This document shows positions 16,434 through 25,711 of a stretch of 64,000 nt of DNA, piece by piece. Source of the DNA: Ignavibacteria bacterium. Its GTDB lineage: Bacteria; Bacteroidota; Ignavibacteria; Kapaibacteriales; UBA4661. The stretch is taken from assembly GCA_947459425.1 (NCBI GenBank), contig CANHDJ010000001.1, forward strand, positions 82,103-146,102, in the 5' to 3' direction. The notes under the pieces were generated by a model. It did not search any database and was not told where the DNA came from. It saw only the letters and a program-made list of their open reading frames with translations. The position numbers were made by a program, and so were the translations under genes. The first letter of the stretch is position 1. Every line of letters begins with the position of its first letter.

Positions 16434-17462
16434 TTATTCAAGTTCGACCAAGCCCATTTTTTTATACGCCTTGCGCAATGTCCGCATGGCGCGGCGATTT
16501 GCTTCTTCCGCCCCTTTTTTCAAGATGGCGTTTAATGTGGCTTTGTCGTTGCGAATCGTGTGAAAGCGCTTTGTAATTGGCTCTACCATTGCTACCATTG
16601 CATCGGCAAGCTCCGCTTTGAACTCCGCATAGCCTTTGCCGAGAAAATGCTGCTCTGCGGCTTCTACGCTTGTTCCTGTGGCAACGCCGTAGAGTTCGAG
16701 GAGGTTGGTAATTGCGGGGCGGTCGTCGCCAGAGCGAATCTCCGAGCCGGAATCGGTTACGGCACGTTTGATTTTGTTGCGAATTTCATCGGCGCTGTCG
16801 GTCAGAAAGATCGTCGCTTTCGGGTTTTCGTCGGATTTCGACATTTTTTTCGTGGGGTCTTGCAGGCTCATTACTCGTGCGCCAACCTTTGGAATAAAGA
16901 CCTCCGGCACGGTAAATGTTTCGGAATAATGATGATTGAAGCGCTCGGCAAGATTGCGCGAAAGCTCCAAATGCTGCTTTTGGTCTTCACCGACAGGAAC
17001 AAGATTTGCTTGATAGAGCAAAATATCCGCCGCTTGCAGCACGGGATAGGTGAATAAGCCAACTCGTGCGCTGTGTTTTTCCGATTTTTCTTTGAATTGC
17101 GTCATCTTTTGACATTCGCCCATCGAAGCAAAACAATTCAGCAACCATGCGCATTGGGTGTGTGCCGGGACGTGCGACTGCAAAAAGACAAGGCTTTTTT
17201 CGGGGTCAATACCACTTGCAATGTACATTGCCGCTACATCAAGCGTCTGTTTGCGCAGTGCCGCAGGTTCGGGGTGAATGGTCAGCGCGTGCAGGTCCAC
17301 CACGCCATAAACGCAATCGTAGTCTTTCTGCAATTCCACCCAATTTTTAAGCGCACCAATGTAATTACCGATGGTCAAGCCGCCTCCGGAGCCGCTTGTG
17401 GGCTGCATGGCGCTGAAGATAATGGGGCGTTTTGGGGGTTGTGCTTGTGGGGGAGTATTCAT
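16434..17462 (-). CDS. trpS: Tryptophanyl-tRNA synthetase
   Basis: The 342-residue class I synthetase carries IIFSAMQPTSG-SGGGLTIGNYIG at 14-36, the HIGH-equivalent being TIGN at 30-33. The Trp-site strand is VYGVVDLHALT, and KMSKS is at 206-210. It charges tRNA-Trp in the cytoplasm. The ATG at 17462 is used; a TTG five codons upstream adds nothing conserved. It lies between rtcB and fmt in the same direction with gaps of 45 and 27 nt. A Ser-Gly-rich insert (SGSGGG) just before the HIGH motif is slightly unusual. Confidence 0.96.
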   Translation of the reverse strand: MNTPPQAQPPKRPIIFSAMQPTSGSGGGLTIGNYIGALKNWVELQKDYDCVYGVVDLHALTIHPEPAALRKQTLDVAAMYIASGIDPEKSLVFLQSHVPAHTQCAWLLNCFASMGECQKMTQFKEKSEKHSARVGLFTYPVLQAADILLYQANLVPVGEDQKQHLELSRNLAERFNHHYSETFTVPEVFIPKVGARVMSLQDPTKKMSKSDENPKATIFLTDSADEIRNKIKRAVTDSGSEIRSGDDRPAITNLLELYGVATGTSVEAAEQHFLGKGYAEFKAELADAMVAMVEPITKRFHTIRNDKATLNAILKKGAEEANRRAMRTLRKAYKKMGLVELE

Positions 17463-17507
17463 AAACAATGCTGTCAAATAATTTCATATCACAAATTTGA
17501 ATTTACG

Positions 17508-18683
17508 TTAATCTTTATACGGGTCAACCTCATCCTCGCCCGCCATTGCTACGCCGAGCGGCGTGAGCGTGTGTAGAACCCGCACCGTTCCTGCATGATG
17601 CGCAAGCACTTCCGGCAAACGCTTGTAACAGTGCGGCGATTCGTCCACACCTGCGCCACGCAATTCCACGCCTTTTCCCGAAACCCATTCGCTCATCATT
17701 TCGCGGCTGATAAGTCCCGGCGAAATAACTTTTTTTGTGTGGTAATTCAGCTTCCCGCGAGCCTTTGTGCGGCTCATCACGCGCCCTGCGCCGTGAATGG
17801 TGGAATAAAGCGCCGTTTGGGATTCTTCCGATTCGACACCTTCCAAAATTACCGAAATATCACCCATGGAGCCGCCCACAAATCCACGTTGTCCCGGAAA
17901 CGCCGGAGTAGCGCCCTTGCGGACGACCCAGTAATCTTCCCCGCCGTGCTGCTCTTTCCAAGCAAAATTGTGGTGATTGTGAACTTCATCCAGAATATTT
18001 GCGCCCAGTATTCGTGCCACTTCTGCGCAAACCCAATCGCGTCCGGCGTAGGCATAGCGTCCCGCAAGGCGCATGGATTCGAGGTAGTCCGCACCCAAAG
18101 CGGAGGATTCGTCAATCACAAGCGGCTCTGCGTTGATAGCATCGTTTGCGCCGCCTTGTTTCAGGAAATACGTCGCAATCGTGTGCCCAAGCCCACGCGA
18201 ACCAAAATGTACGCCGACCCAAACGCGATCTTGCTCATCCACGAAAACGTCCACGTAATGATTGCCACTGCCGACTGTGCCAAGTTGGTTGCGGGCTTTG
18301 TCCTTGATTCCATTGGCAGGACGCAGCTTCCATGCCTCATCGTCGAAAAGTTCGTGATCCACTTTAGTCGCATTTTTGCGCCCCATACCGAAACTGACGT
18401 TTTTCCAGGCATCATCCATAATTGTCGTAATGCTGCGCCGCACCTCGTTTGCATTGGCATCGGTGAGGATGGCTTTGTTGCCACAGGCTATGTCGTAGCC
18501 CACGCCCGAAGGACTGATGCGCCCTTTGTACGCCACCACGCCGCCAATCGGCACGGCATAGCCTTGGTGGTGGTCGCCCATCATCGCGGTTTTGTCGGCT
18601 GTCTGGGCGCAAACGCGGATTTGCTTGAGTGCGCCTTCGTCTATGGGGTCACCCCAGATGGGGATGTTGTCTATGAGTTGCAT
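17508..18683 (-). CDS. rtcB: RtcB-family RNA ligase
   Basis: The 391-residue protein has RtcB motifs in order: GDHHQGYAVPIGGV (37-49), the metal site GVGYDIACGNKA with D64 and C67, GTVGSGNHYVDV with N141-H142, VHFGSRGLGH with H159, and HGAGRVMSR with H297 as the guanylylated His. It seals RNA 2',3'-cyclic phosphate or 3'-phosphate ends with 5'-OH using GTP and Mn. A TTG five codons upstream is less likely than the ATG at 18683. No RtcA, archease or RtcR is nearby. Adjacency to a PIN-domain RNase module is suggestive, but there is no evidence of a link. Confidence 0.93.
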   Translation of the reverse strand: MQLIDNIPIWGDPIDEGALKQIRVCAQTADKTAMMGDHHQGYAVPIGGVVAYKGRISPSGVGYDIACGNKAILTDANANEVRRSITTIMDDAWKNVSFGMGRKNATKVDHELFDDEAWKLRPANGIKDKARNQLGTVGSGNHYVDVFVDEQDRVWVGVHFGSRGLGHTIATYFLKQGGANDAINAEPLVIDESSALGADYLESMRLAGRYAYAGRDWVCAEVARILGANILDEVHNHHNFAWKEQHGGEDYWVVRKGATPAFPGQRGFVGGSMGDISVILEGVESEESQTALYSTIHGAGRVMSRTKARGKLNYHTKKVISPGLISREMMSEWVSGKGVELRGAGVDESPHCYKRLPEVLAHHAGTVRVLHTLTPLGVAMAGEDEVDPYKD

Positions 18684-18717
18684 GAATGAGTTGGACAACA
18701 GGTTTTTAGAAGAATAA

Positions 18718-19140
18718 TTACGACGGCAGTCGAGCCGGAATCAGCTGCCGACTATGCCGACGATAAGCACGAAAATCACTATCAATCGTCAAAACTTCAC
18801 AAGAGGAATAGCGCTCCTGTTCGGTCATAACAACCAAACAGGCATCGGCAAAATCCATCGGCAAATCACGATATTTCTGCATGAGTTCAATAATACGGTC
18901 AATGTGTGGAGCGGTATTGAAATCAAGACGAACAGTTCCATTGCGGACAAATTCAAAGAGATTTGCAACACCCCGCAAGCCAACAGATTTTCGCAACAAA
19001 TGACTTGCTTCGGTAAGAACCGCTTCGCAAGTGTAGAATGGCGGCTTGATATTGCTCACAATAGCAACAGCCCACGAATGATGTTGCTCACTTTTATCCA
19101 AAAGAGCAATCAAAAAGCCTGAGTCGGAGATATACCTCAT
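18718..19140 (-). CDS. PIN-domain RNase, probable toxin (VapC-like)
   Basis: The 140-residue PIN domain has the acidic residues in the right places: D6 in ISDSGFLIALL, E44 in VLTEASHLL, D96 and D99 in MDFADACLVV, and D120/D122 in LTIDSDFRAYR. This is the Mg-dependent RNase fold of VapC toxins. Its start overlaps the upstream small gene by 4 nt, the usual toxin-antitoxin arrangement with the antitoxin first. The RNA target is unknown. Confidence 0.85.
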   Translation of the reverse strand: MRYISDSGFLIALLDKSEQHHSWAVAIVSNIKPPFYTCEAVLTEASHLLRKSVGLRGVANLFEFVRNGTVRLDFNTAPHIDRIIELMQKYRDLPMDFADACLVVMTEQERYSSCEVLTIDSDFRAYRRHSRQLIPARLPS

Positions 19141-19382
19141 TTGTGTTTACGCGAGATACCAAAATCCTTCATATACTCCTTATTTGTTGCCAAATCAGGA
19201 ACTCCTGACTTCACCGAACCAAGGAGATGTCTGTTTACATCCGCAAAAGAGCCAGGCATAATCACGATTTCAGTTTCTCCTGCCAAATACTTTTTTGCTT
19301 CAATCGTTTTGGTTTTTTTATTGTCTGAAGCGCGACTTTTCAGGCTCTTTTTTGTCGTGCGAGGCTTTACGAGCGTTTGCAT
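19137..19382 (-). CDS. Putative antitoxin of the PIN module
   Basis: The 81-residue protein has a very basic N-terminal third (Lys/Thr/Ser-rich, residues 5-31). A short hydrophobic strand EIVIMPGSF (about 38-46) and a C-terminal part ending in KDFGISRKHK follow. I do not recognise a standard antitoxin DNA-binding fold such as AbrB, RHH or Phd. The call rests on position: it precedes the PIN gene and overlaps it by 4 nt. The basic tail could bind DNA or RNA, and the C-terminal half would be expected to bind the toxin. Confidence 0.65.
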   Translation of the reverse strand: MQTLVKPRTTKKSLKSRASDNKKTKTIEAKKYLAGETEIVIMPGSFADVNRHLLGSVKSGVPDLATNKEYMKDFGISRKHK

Positions 19383-19416
19383 AATGGTTTAGAAAATGAA
19401 CATGAAAAATATACCG

Positions 19417-20907
19417 TTAATACTCTTCCTCATCCTTACCCGGCTTCATCGAAAACATACTTTGGAAAAGGTCTTTGAAGCCAGTTCCACCGCGCTCTAG
19501 CTGGTATTTACTGAGAAGCGAATATTCCGCCATGCCGTGCAACGCAAATTCCATCAAGAAAATTTGGTCTTGCGCCGAAGCCTTCGGATGATGCTTTTTC
19601 ACAAGGTCGAAAAGCCCTGGAACGCTGTACAGTGCTTGTTCGTAGGCGGTATTGCCCAAACTGCTCAAAATATCCAGCGAGTTTCCTTTGCGGAACCACT
19701 CCGTAATTTTGAGGTACGGACTGTCATTTGCGCTGCGTTTGAAGGATTCAGGGTCGGGGAAAAACTGCGTGAACTGTGTACGAATAGCTTTTCCAATGAG
19801 GATTTGCGCCACTTTGAAAGGACCTTCCTGTTCGCCTTCATAGACCAATTCCACTTTTCCGGTGATAGACGGAACCACGCCCCAGAAATCGCCTACTCGC
19901 ACGGCGGTCTTGTCATCGCCCGTTACGATAGCCCGACGCTCGGCGGCGCTGTGGAGATTTTCGTACGCAGAAATCGTCAGACGCGCCGACACGCCGCTTT
20001 TTGGGTCAACATATTCGCTACCACGCGCTTCAAAGGCAATTTGCTCAATCAGCGTGTAGGCAAGTGGGTGTGCGGTGATGGTATTTTTCTGCTCGTCGGG
20101 CAATGTTGCCTCTTGCTGCGTGATTTCTTGGGCAATTTCCAATGTTTTCGGATAATGCGTCAAAATCTGGCTATCAATGCGGTCTTTGAGCGGTGTGACA
20201 ATCGAACCGCGATTGGTATAATCTTCCGGATTCGCCGTAAAGACGAACTGAATATCCAATGGCAGACGCAGTTTGAAGCCACGAATTTGAATATCACCTT
20301 CCTGCAAAATATTAAACAGCGCAACTTGAATACGCGCCTGTAAATCTGGCAACTCGTTGATAACAAAAATACTACGATGTGAGCGTGGAATCAAGCCAAA
20401 GTGAATCACACGCTCATCGGAATACGGCAATTTCAGCGTTGCCGCTTTTATCGGGTCGGCATCGCCGATAAGGTCAGCGATGGATATATCGGGCGTAGCC
20501 AGCTTTTCGGTATAGCGCTCCGAACGGTGAACCCATGCGATGGGCGTTTTATCGCCATGTTCTTGCACGAGGTCGCGGGCAAAGCGGGAAAGCGGAAGAA
20601 ATGGGTCGTCGTACATTTCGGAACCTTCGACAACGGGTATCCATTCATCCAGCAAATCCACCATTTGCCGCGCCATACGGGTTTTTGCCTGCCCGCGTAA
20701 GCCCAACAGAATCATGTTGTGTTTGGAAAGAATAGCCCGCTCCACGTCGGGAATAACCGTGTCCTCGTAGCCCAGAATACCGTTAAAAACAGGTTTGCCG
20801 GAACGCATGAGGCGAAGAAGATTGTTGCGGAGTTCTTCTTTGATAGAGCGCGAAACATAGCCGGAACGTTTGAGTTCGCCGAAGGTGGTGATGGTTGGTT
20901 GGCTCAT
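19417..20907 (-). CDS. MoxR/Mg-chelatase-like AAA ATPase
   Basis: The 496-residue protein has an AAA core: Walker A GLRGQAKTRMAR at about residue 68, Walker B FVINELPDL (about 190), sensor FVFTANPEDYTNRG (about 240), then DRIDSQIL and a helical C-terminal region. Walker A reads GQAKT instead of the usual G-GKT; I have the impression that this is normal for this subfamily. Similar ATPases work as chaperones with VWA partners in the MoxR group. The ATG at 20907 is chosen over one 18 codons upstream that overlaps the subtilisin gene. No VWA gene is adjacent; the only one in the window is about 31 kb away. Confidence 0.82.
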   Translation of the reverse strand: MSQPTITTFGELKRSGYVSRSIKEELRNNLLRLMRSGKPVFNGILGYEDTVIPDVERAILSKHNMILLGLRGQAKTRMARQMVDLLDEWIPVVEGSEMYDDPFLPLSRFARDLVQEHGDKTPIAWVHRSERYTEKLATPDISIADLIGDADPIKAATLKLPYSDERVIHFGLIPRSHRSIFVINELPDLQARIQVALFNILQEGDIQIRGFKLRLPLDIQFVFTANPEDYTNRGSIVTPLKDRIDSQILTHYPKTLEIAQEITQQEATLPDEQKNTITAHPLAYTLIEQIAFEARGSEYVDPKSGVSARLTISAYENLHSAAERRAIVTGDDKTAVRVGDFWGVVPSITGKVELVYEGEQEGPFKVAQILIGKAIRTQFTQFFPDPESFKRSANDSPYLKITEWFRKGNSLDILSSLGNTAYEQALYSVPGLFDLVKKHHPKASAQDQIFLMEFALHGMAEYSLLSKYQLERGGTGFKDLFQSMFSMKPGKDEEEY

Positions 20908-20947
20908 AGTAAAGTTATGGGTGAGAAATAAACGAAAAAATTGCGAC

Positions 20948-23830
20948 TTACCGCGAAACAATCAGGGGTTTTGTAAAAATCATTGTTGGTGTGCGAAGCC
21001 GCACAAAATACAGCCCCGAACTTACATTATCAAGTGCAAACGAGGATTGATGCCAGCCACGAGATTTAACACCATTCACAGGCGTTGCAAGGACTTGTCC
21101 GAAACTATTACATAATTCAATAATCACACTTTGCTCATCGCTCAGTTGATATTCCAAAAAAGCACTACCCGCAGCAGGATTAGGATACAAGCGGCTTGCG
21201 ATAGTGTCTGCTTCTGAGAGAGCGCGGAAACTTCTGCGCACGTCTTCCAGGGTTAATCCGGCGGCAATGGCAAAGCGAACCAATACAGACGTTGAGGGCT
21301 GAAGCGTCATGCCACTCGCACCAACAATATGCGCAATATCGCCCGTTTTTCGGCTTGTCACGATGCCGCTCGTCAACGTACGATATTTTTCATTGCGCGG
21401 AAAACCGTTATCCAACGAAATCGCATTCGGCAGCGTGTCGCCTTGGGTAATGGGAAAAAATGCTGGTGTTTGCGGCGAGAGCAACTTTACGCCAACGATG
21501 GGGAAATCACCACCGATATTTTGCGCAATACCGCACTGACACTCATTATCCCAATATGTTTCGTTTGTGGAAAAATTGCCAATATCCCAATCAAAAAATA
21601 AACCCGCCGAAAGATTGGAAAATGTTCGCCGCGTTGTATTGGTGATAACGTAGGACGAGGTAATCATGTTTTGGCGCGACGGCTGGCGATATTGCTGTAC
21701 CGTTTGCTCAACGCTCACTCCCGCTTGACTCTCGCCACCAAGATCAGCAAAAGCGGCACGGGCTGTTAGCAATGCAGAATCTTGCGACACACTGACATCC
21801 AAAAGCGATGTAGCAAGAAACGCGAGGTCGCGCTGCCCACTCCTGTCGCGGACGGACGACGAGACACTATCCTCGCTTTGCGCCACCACCAAACCACCTT
21901 CATAGAGCAGATTGGTTGTGTCTCTGGGTGCATAAAAAAAGCCGTCGCCCTGCGTATTATCGGGGTAATTATTGTAGCCAAAATTGCCGCGACTATTGAT
22001 GGTGACGTTGATGTTGTTGTTGCGCAGGGTTTTGTATGAACGCTCTGCGACAAGCGTGATTGCATCGCGCCCGATAAGATTGCCATTTGCATCGGTCATG
22101 GAAAACAGGAGCGGCACGGAAAAATTTTGCGATAAATTTGTCGTAAGCCGAAAACTAAACACCACAGCGCCCATGCGCACTTCATTTGCCGCAAGCGGCG
22201 CAATTTGCTTTGTCGTATCGTCAAAAAACGGTAGAAAACGGCTATTGGACGCAATCGTCGTGCGGAGCCGCACAGTCATTGGTGCAGTGATTGGCGCGGC
22301 GCTATTGGCAAGGTTCAGGGCGACAGTTACGCGCTCGCCCGACTCTAAAATTCCGTTATTATTTTCGTCCTGCACCGTAAAACTGCGCACCTCAATAAAC
22401 GGCGGGTTCTCAATCTGCACAGCGCGAAGCATATTCAAACGCCCTGTACCGATGCGCCCTGCAACTTCAGGATTGATGCGGTCGTTATTATCGGCAGTGG
22501 CTTTGAGATGCGTAAAAATTTGCATCGGCGAAAGACGTGGAAAGCGCATTTTCACAAGTGCCGCCGCCGCCGCAACCATCGGTGCCGACATCGAAGAGCC
22601 GGGCATACTGCCATACCGATTATCCATGATCGTCGAATAAATACTTGTTCCCGGAGCGCCAATATCGGCTGTTTCGTGATAATTTCCCGTTAAAAGCGCA
22701 TCATCATTTTCTAACCAGACAACCGAACAAACCTTATCGTAAGCACCCGGATAAAGCGCTGCGTATCGTCGGTCGTTGCCAGCCGTAGCTATCACGAGAG
22801 AACCCAGTTCTGTCGCTATTTCAATCGCCTCCTGCTCGGCTTGTGAGCGATTGTAGTCGCCCCAACTGCAATTAATCACCGATGCACCCATTGTGGCAGC
22901 ATAGACAATGCCGCGATAGCCGTGCATAAGTCCGTCGCTGGAACCGTCTGGCAAGCATTTAATAGGCATCAGGCGGATATTGCGTGCTGCGCCTGTAATT
23001 CCAATTCTATTATTCACTACCGCTCCGGCAATGCCAGCGACGTGCGTACCATGCGAACTCAAGACCGGTTTCGGCATATTGTCTTCGCTATCGCCAGCGC
23101 TACCACTGGCAAAATCCCACCCGCGCCAGTCATCCACCCGCCCATTGCGGTCATCGTCCACACCATTCGTGCGTTTATCACGCCCTTGAGCATCCATACC
23201 GCTTTCGCCCGGATTGACGTAAATATTTGCCGCCAAATCCTCATGGTCGTAGTCAACACCGCTATCAACAACAGCCAGAATCACACTTTGCGACGTGTCC
23301 CCCCGAGCCTGAACAACATCCCATGCTTCCAAAGCGCGAATAATGCGCAGATGCTGTTGATTGCCGAGAAAAGGGTCATTCGGTGCATCGGTAAGAGAGC
23401 GATAATAGCGCGGTTCGGCGTACTCCACATCGGGTAGCATCTTCAACTTGCCAGCGAGAAAGGCGGCATCAGCTTTCGAGGCGAAGCGAATGTGACACCA
23501 GCGCGTGAGTGTGGATGCACGTTGCGTCGGGTCGTCCTCCGTTAAACGTCGGAAACGCTCAATCGCGCTATTTATCAAACCATCATCAAAAAGCGCCTCG
23601 CTGCGGTGAGTGCCTAGAAGCGGCTTCCAATCAGGAATTTCGCCCTTTCGCCCCTGCTTCTCCCATAGGCGCAAAAGCGGAGATTCTGCACGAAACTTCA
23701 CAAGCAGCGCACCCGGCTGATATTCTTGGGCTTGCAGGGTTTTTATTGGCAAAAGGATTAAAACAGCAAGCACAGACAACAATGCCTGTGCTTGGGTTGT
23801 GAATGAAGAGAAATGCTGGATACGTCGCAT
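20948..23830 (-). CDS. Secreted subtilisin-like (S8) protease with T9SS sorting domain
   Basis: The 960-residue protein has a signal peptide (to about 35), an inhibitor-like propeptide (40-145), and an S8 catalytic domain. The triad is D189 (VVDSGVDYDHEDL), H260 (SSHGTHVAGIAG) and S413 (GSSMSAPMVAAA), with N352 as oxyanion residue. A Ca-site-like stretch TNGVDDDRNGRVDDW lies between. Beta-rich domains of about 400 residues follow, then a C-terminal domain starting RLYPNPAAGSAF and ending SSGLYFVRL and PLIVSR, a type A T9SS sorting signal. It should be exported to the surface or medium and matured by propeptide removal. Confidence 0.92.
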   Translation of the reverse strand: MRRIQHFSSFTTQAQALLSVLAVLILLPIKTLQAQEYQPGALLVKFRAESPLLRLWEKQGRKGEIPDWKPLLGTHRSEALFDDGLINSAIERFRRLTEDDPTQRASTLTRWCHIRFASKADAAFLAGKLKMLPDVEYAEPRYYRSLTDAPNDPFLGNQQHLRIIRALEAWDVVQARGDTSQSVILAVVDSGVDYDHEDLAANIYVNPGESGMDAQGRDKRTNGVDDDRNGRVDDWRGWDFASGSAGDSEDNMPKPVLSSHGTHVAGIAGAVVNNRIGITGAARNIRLMPIKCLPDGSSDGLMHGYRGIVYAATMGASVINCSWGDYNRSQAEQEAIEIATELGSLVIATAGNDRRYAALYPGAYDKVCSVVWLENDDALLTGNYHETADIGAPGTSIYSTIMDNRYGSMPGSSMSAPMVAAAAALVKMRFPRLSPMQIFTHLKATADNNDRINPEVAGRIGTGRLNMLRAVQIENPPFIEVRSFTVQDENNNGILESGERVTVALNLANSAAPITAPMTVRLRTTIASNSRFLPFFDDTTKQIAPLAANEVRMGAVVFSFRLTTNLSQNFSVPLLFSMTDANGNLIGRDAITLVAERSYKTLRNNNINVTINSRGNFGYNNYPDNTQGDGFFYAPRDTTNLLYEGGLVVAQSEDSVSSSVRDRSGQRDLAFLATSLLDVSVSQDSALLTARAAFADLGGESQAGVSVEQTVQQYRQPSRQNMITSSYVITNTTRRTFSNLSAGLFFDWDIGNFSTNETYWDNECQCGIAQNIGGDFPIVGVKLLSPQTPAFFPITQGDTLPNAISLDNGFPRNEKYRTLTSGIVTSRKTGDIAHIVGASGMTLQPSTSVLVRFAIAAGLTLEDVRRSFRALSEADTIASRLYPNPAAGSAFLEYQLSDEQSVIIELCNSFGQVLATPVNGVKSRGWHQSSFALDNVSSGLYFVRLRTPTMIFTKPLIVSR

Positions 23831-23864
23831 AAAACCTCACGTTTGTTTGGAGTTTGCGTAGGAG

Positions 23865-25652
23865 TTACTTACGAGAAAAAAACGGATGCGGTAGAATTGG
23901 CGGTTTGGTAAAATCGTCTTCGATGGGGCGGATTTCAATATCTTCAAAAAGCAGAGCCGGAAGAATAACCGACGCGGGTATAAACTGCGCTCCGCCTGAA
24001 AAGAACGAGAGCGTGACAGGCAGCGCATAACAATTATACGCCGTTTTGCGGTCGCCGACGGCAAGGATTTCCTTGAATGATTGCACCGTCATGCCCGCAA
24101 CATCGCATCCACGCACGAGTTCTTCGCGCCCGTCAGGATAAACACGATATGCTTCCAACGCGGTCATCTGTCCCGGAGTGCGGGCAAAGGGAAATTCGCC
24201 ATCGGTAATATTATAGAGCGTGGTCATCAAAATACTCGGGTTCAAAATTTTCCGCACGATAATTCCGTAGGGTAAATCGCGGTCTTTGCAGAGCTGTAAC
24301 ATTCTCTCACGAAGTTTGCGCGGAGTCTGTGTGCGGTCTTTGCTGGCGCTAAGTTCCAAGGTGCTGAACATCGCAGCGCCGCCGCGATTATGCCCATTCG
24401 TTAGCTTCACCCGCCTTGTGGGAGTCCGCGAGGACATAAGCCCTTTCAAATAACCACTTTTAACGATTTGAAACGATTCCGCCGGAACTGCTTCATCGTC
24501 AATGCGATACGAGCCAATAAGCTGCGATGCCCCGTAATTCATCAGCGACGGCAACACGGCAACCGAAAGGAATTCAGGCATAACCCTCGCACCGACTTTA
24601 TTTTGAAAGGCTGCATTTTGCGGATTGTCGCTAATGCCTCGCTCGGTAACGGGCGGGCGCTGTGTGGCGAGATTCGGAGCGAAGATTTGTAAAAATGCTT
24701 CCGCAGCCGCTTGATCTTCCAGCAATACCGGACCCGAATACGCCTGAGAAGTAGGCGCTATCAGGCTTTGCGAGAGCTTCAGCGCAATTGCTCTTGTCGC
24801 TTTGAGCAAGGAGTCGCGGCTGGGCAGACCGCTCGGAGTGCGGCTGTATGCGCTGTACACCTGTGCAAGTGGCATCCCATCTTTTGCCTGAGCAACGGCA
24901 ACAACTTCAATACCGCACAACACATCGGTACGCATTGCTTCGCGCCCTTCGGTGTTGACAAAAAATTCTTGTTTGGGCAAAAATTCCACCCCAACGGTCG
25001 AAAGCGTCACAGCAGGAAATTCCCTGAAAATAGCCGATAAATCTACTGCCAAGCGCTCAAAATAGGCTTTGTCAAAGGCAGGAAGCGATACGGTATCGGC
25101 GACAGAAGTTGCCGGAATGAGCGTAAAATCAGGCAGCGTGTCGGTACGGACACGGTTTTTGAGCGCGGCTTGCTTTTTTGCATAGAGTTCGGCAGACTGC
25201 TTGTAGGCGGCATCGGTGGCAAGCCAAAGTTCACGGCGAAGCGCGGTGTAGTCAAGTTCCGCAGGAATGGAGCGGTTTTTGAAGCGCTCTTCGTCATCGC
25301 TTGAACCAAAAAAACCCAATGCTGGGTCGAAAAAATTCGTATTGTCAAATTGCGGCGAGCCAACACGCAGAGCCACACTCAGGCGTTTTTCTTGCGACAG
25401 ATGCGATTCCGTCAGGCTTCCAAAGGATGCTTTGATATTGTGCGAAGCCGTATTCGTTAGAACATATTGGATGTAATACGGTTTTTCCAGCGACGGAAGG
25501 CGTAAATCCTGCATTGAACGACGCAGTTCATCCCGCATTGCGCGAAAAATCTCTTGTGTGGAAGCGGCTTGCACGGGCGCTTGTGCAAAAAGGTACGGAA
25601 AAGAGCAGACAAAACCAACGAATACAATCAATAATTGCTTGAACATAGTCAT
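23865..25652 (-). CDS. Secreted TldD/PmbA-related protein lacking the metal motif
   Basis: The 595-residue protein has a signal peptide (MTMFKQLLIVFVGFVCSFPY, cleavage near LFAQA). TldD/PmbA-like features follow: SGPVLLEDQAAAEAFLQIF, then SYRIDDEAVPAESFQIVKSG, SSRTPTRR and NGHNRGGAAMF, and a C-terminal domain with GEFPFARTPGQM. The HExxxH zinc motif of TldD is not present, so it resembles the PmbA or non-catalytic partner. The signal peptide places it outside the cytoplasm, unlike TldD itself. The ATG at 25652 gives the cleanest signal peptide; a second ATG lies two codons later. It follows lpxC-fabZ by 59 nt. Confidence 0.78.
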   Translation of the reverse strand: MTMFKQLLIVFVGFVCSFPYLFAQAPVQAASTQEIFRAMRDELRRSMQDLRLPSLEKPYYIQYVLTNTASHNIKASFGSLTESHLSQEKRLSVALRVGSPQFDNTNFFDPALGFFGSSDDEERFKNRSIPAELDYTALRRELWLATDAAYKQSAELYAKKQAALKNRVRTDTLPDFTLIPATSVADTVSLPAFDKAYFERLAVDLSAIFREFPAVTLSTVGVEFLPKQEFFVNTEGREAMRTDVLCGIEVVAVAQAKDGMPLAQVYSAYSRTPSGLPSRDSLLKATRAIALKLSQSLIAPTSQAYSGPVLLEDQAAAEAFLQIFAPNLATQRPPVTERGISDNPQNAAFQNKVGARVMPEFLSVAVLPSLMNYGASQLIGSYRIDDEAVPAESFQIVKSGYLKGLMSSRTPTRRVKLTNGHNRGGAAMFSTLELSASKDRTQTPRKLRERMLQLCKDRDLPYGIIVRKILNPSILMTTLYNITDGEFPFARTPGQMTALEAYRVYPDGREELVRGCDVAGMTVQSFKEILAVGDRKTAYNCYALPVTLSFFSGGAQFIPASVILPALLFEDIEIRPIEDDFTKPPILPHPFFSRK

Positions 25653-25711
25653 AAAGCGGCTTCTGAGGGAAATTGCTGTTGTTGTTTGGGAGCGAATATG
25701 ATAATCACTTC

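Noticed and set aside
17595-18689. Long open frame on the plus strand opposite rtcB
   Set aside because: The rtcB reading has every catalytic motif; the opposite frame is His/Ala/Cys-rich without recognisable domains.
19537-20343. 268-codon plus-strand frame opposite the MoxR-like gene
   Set aside because: It overlaps fully with a gene bearing Walker motifs; composition is Arg/Phe-rich and non-protein-like.
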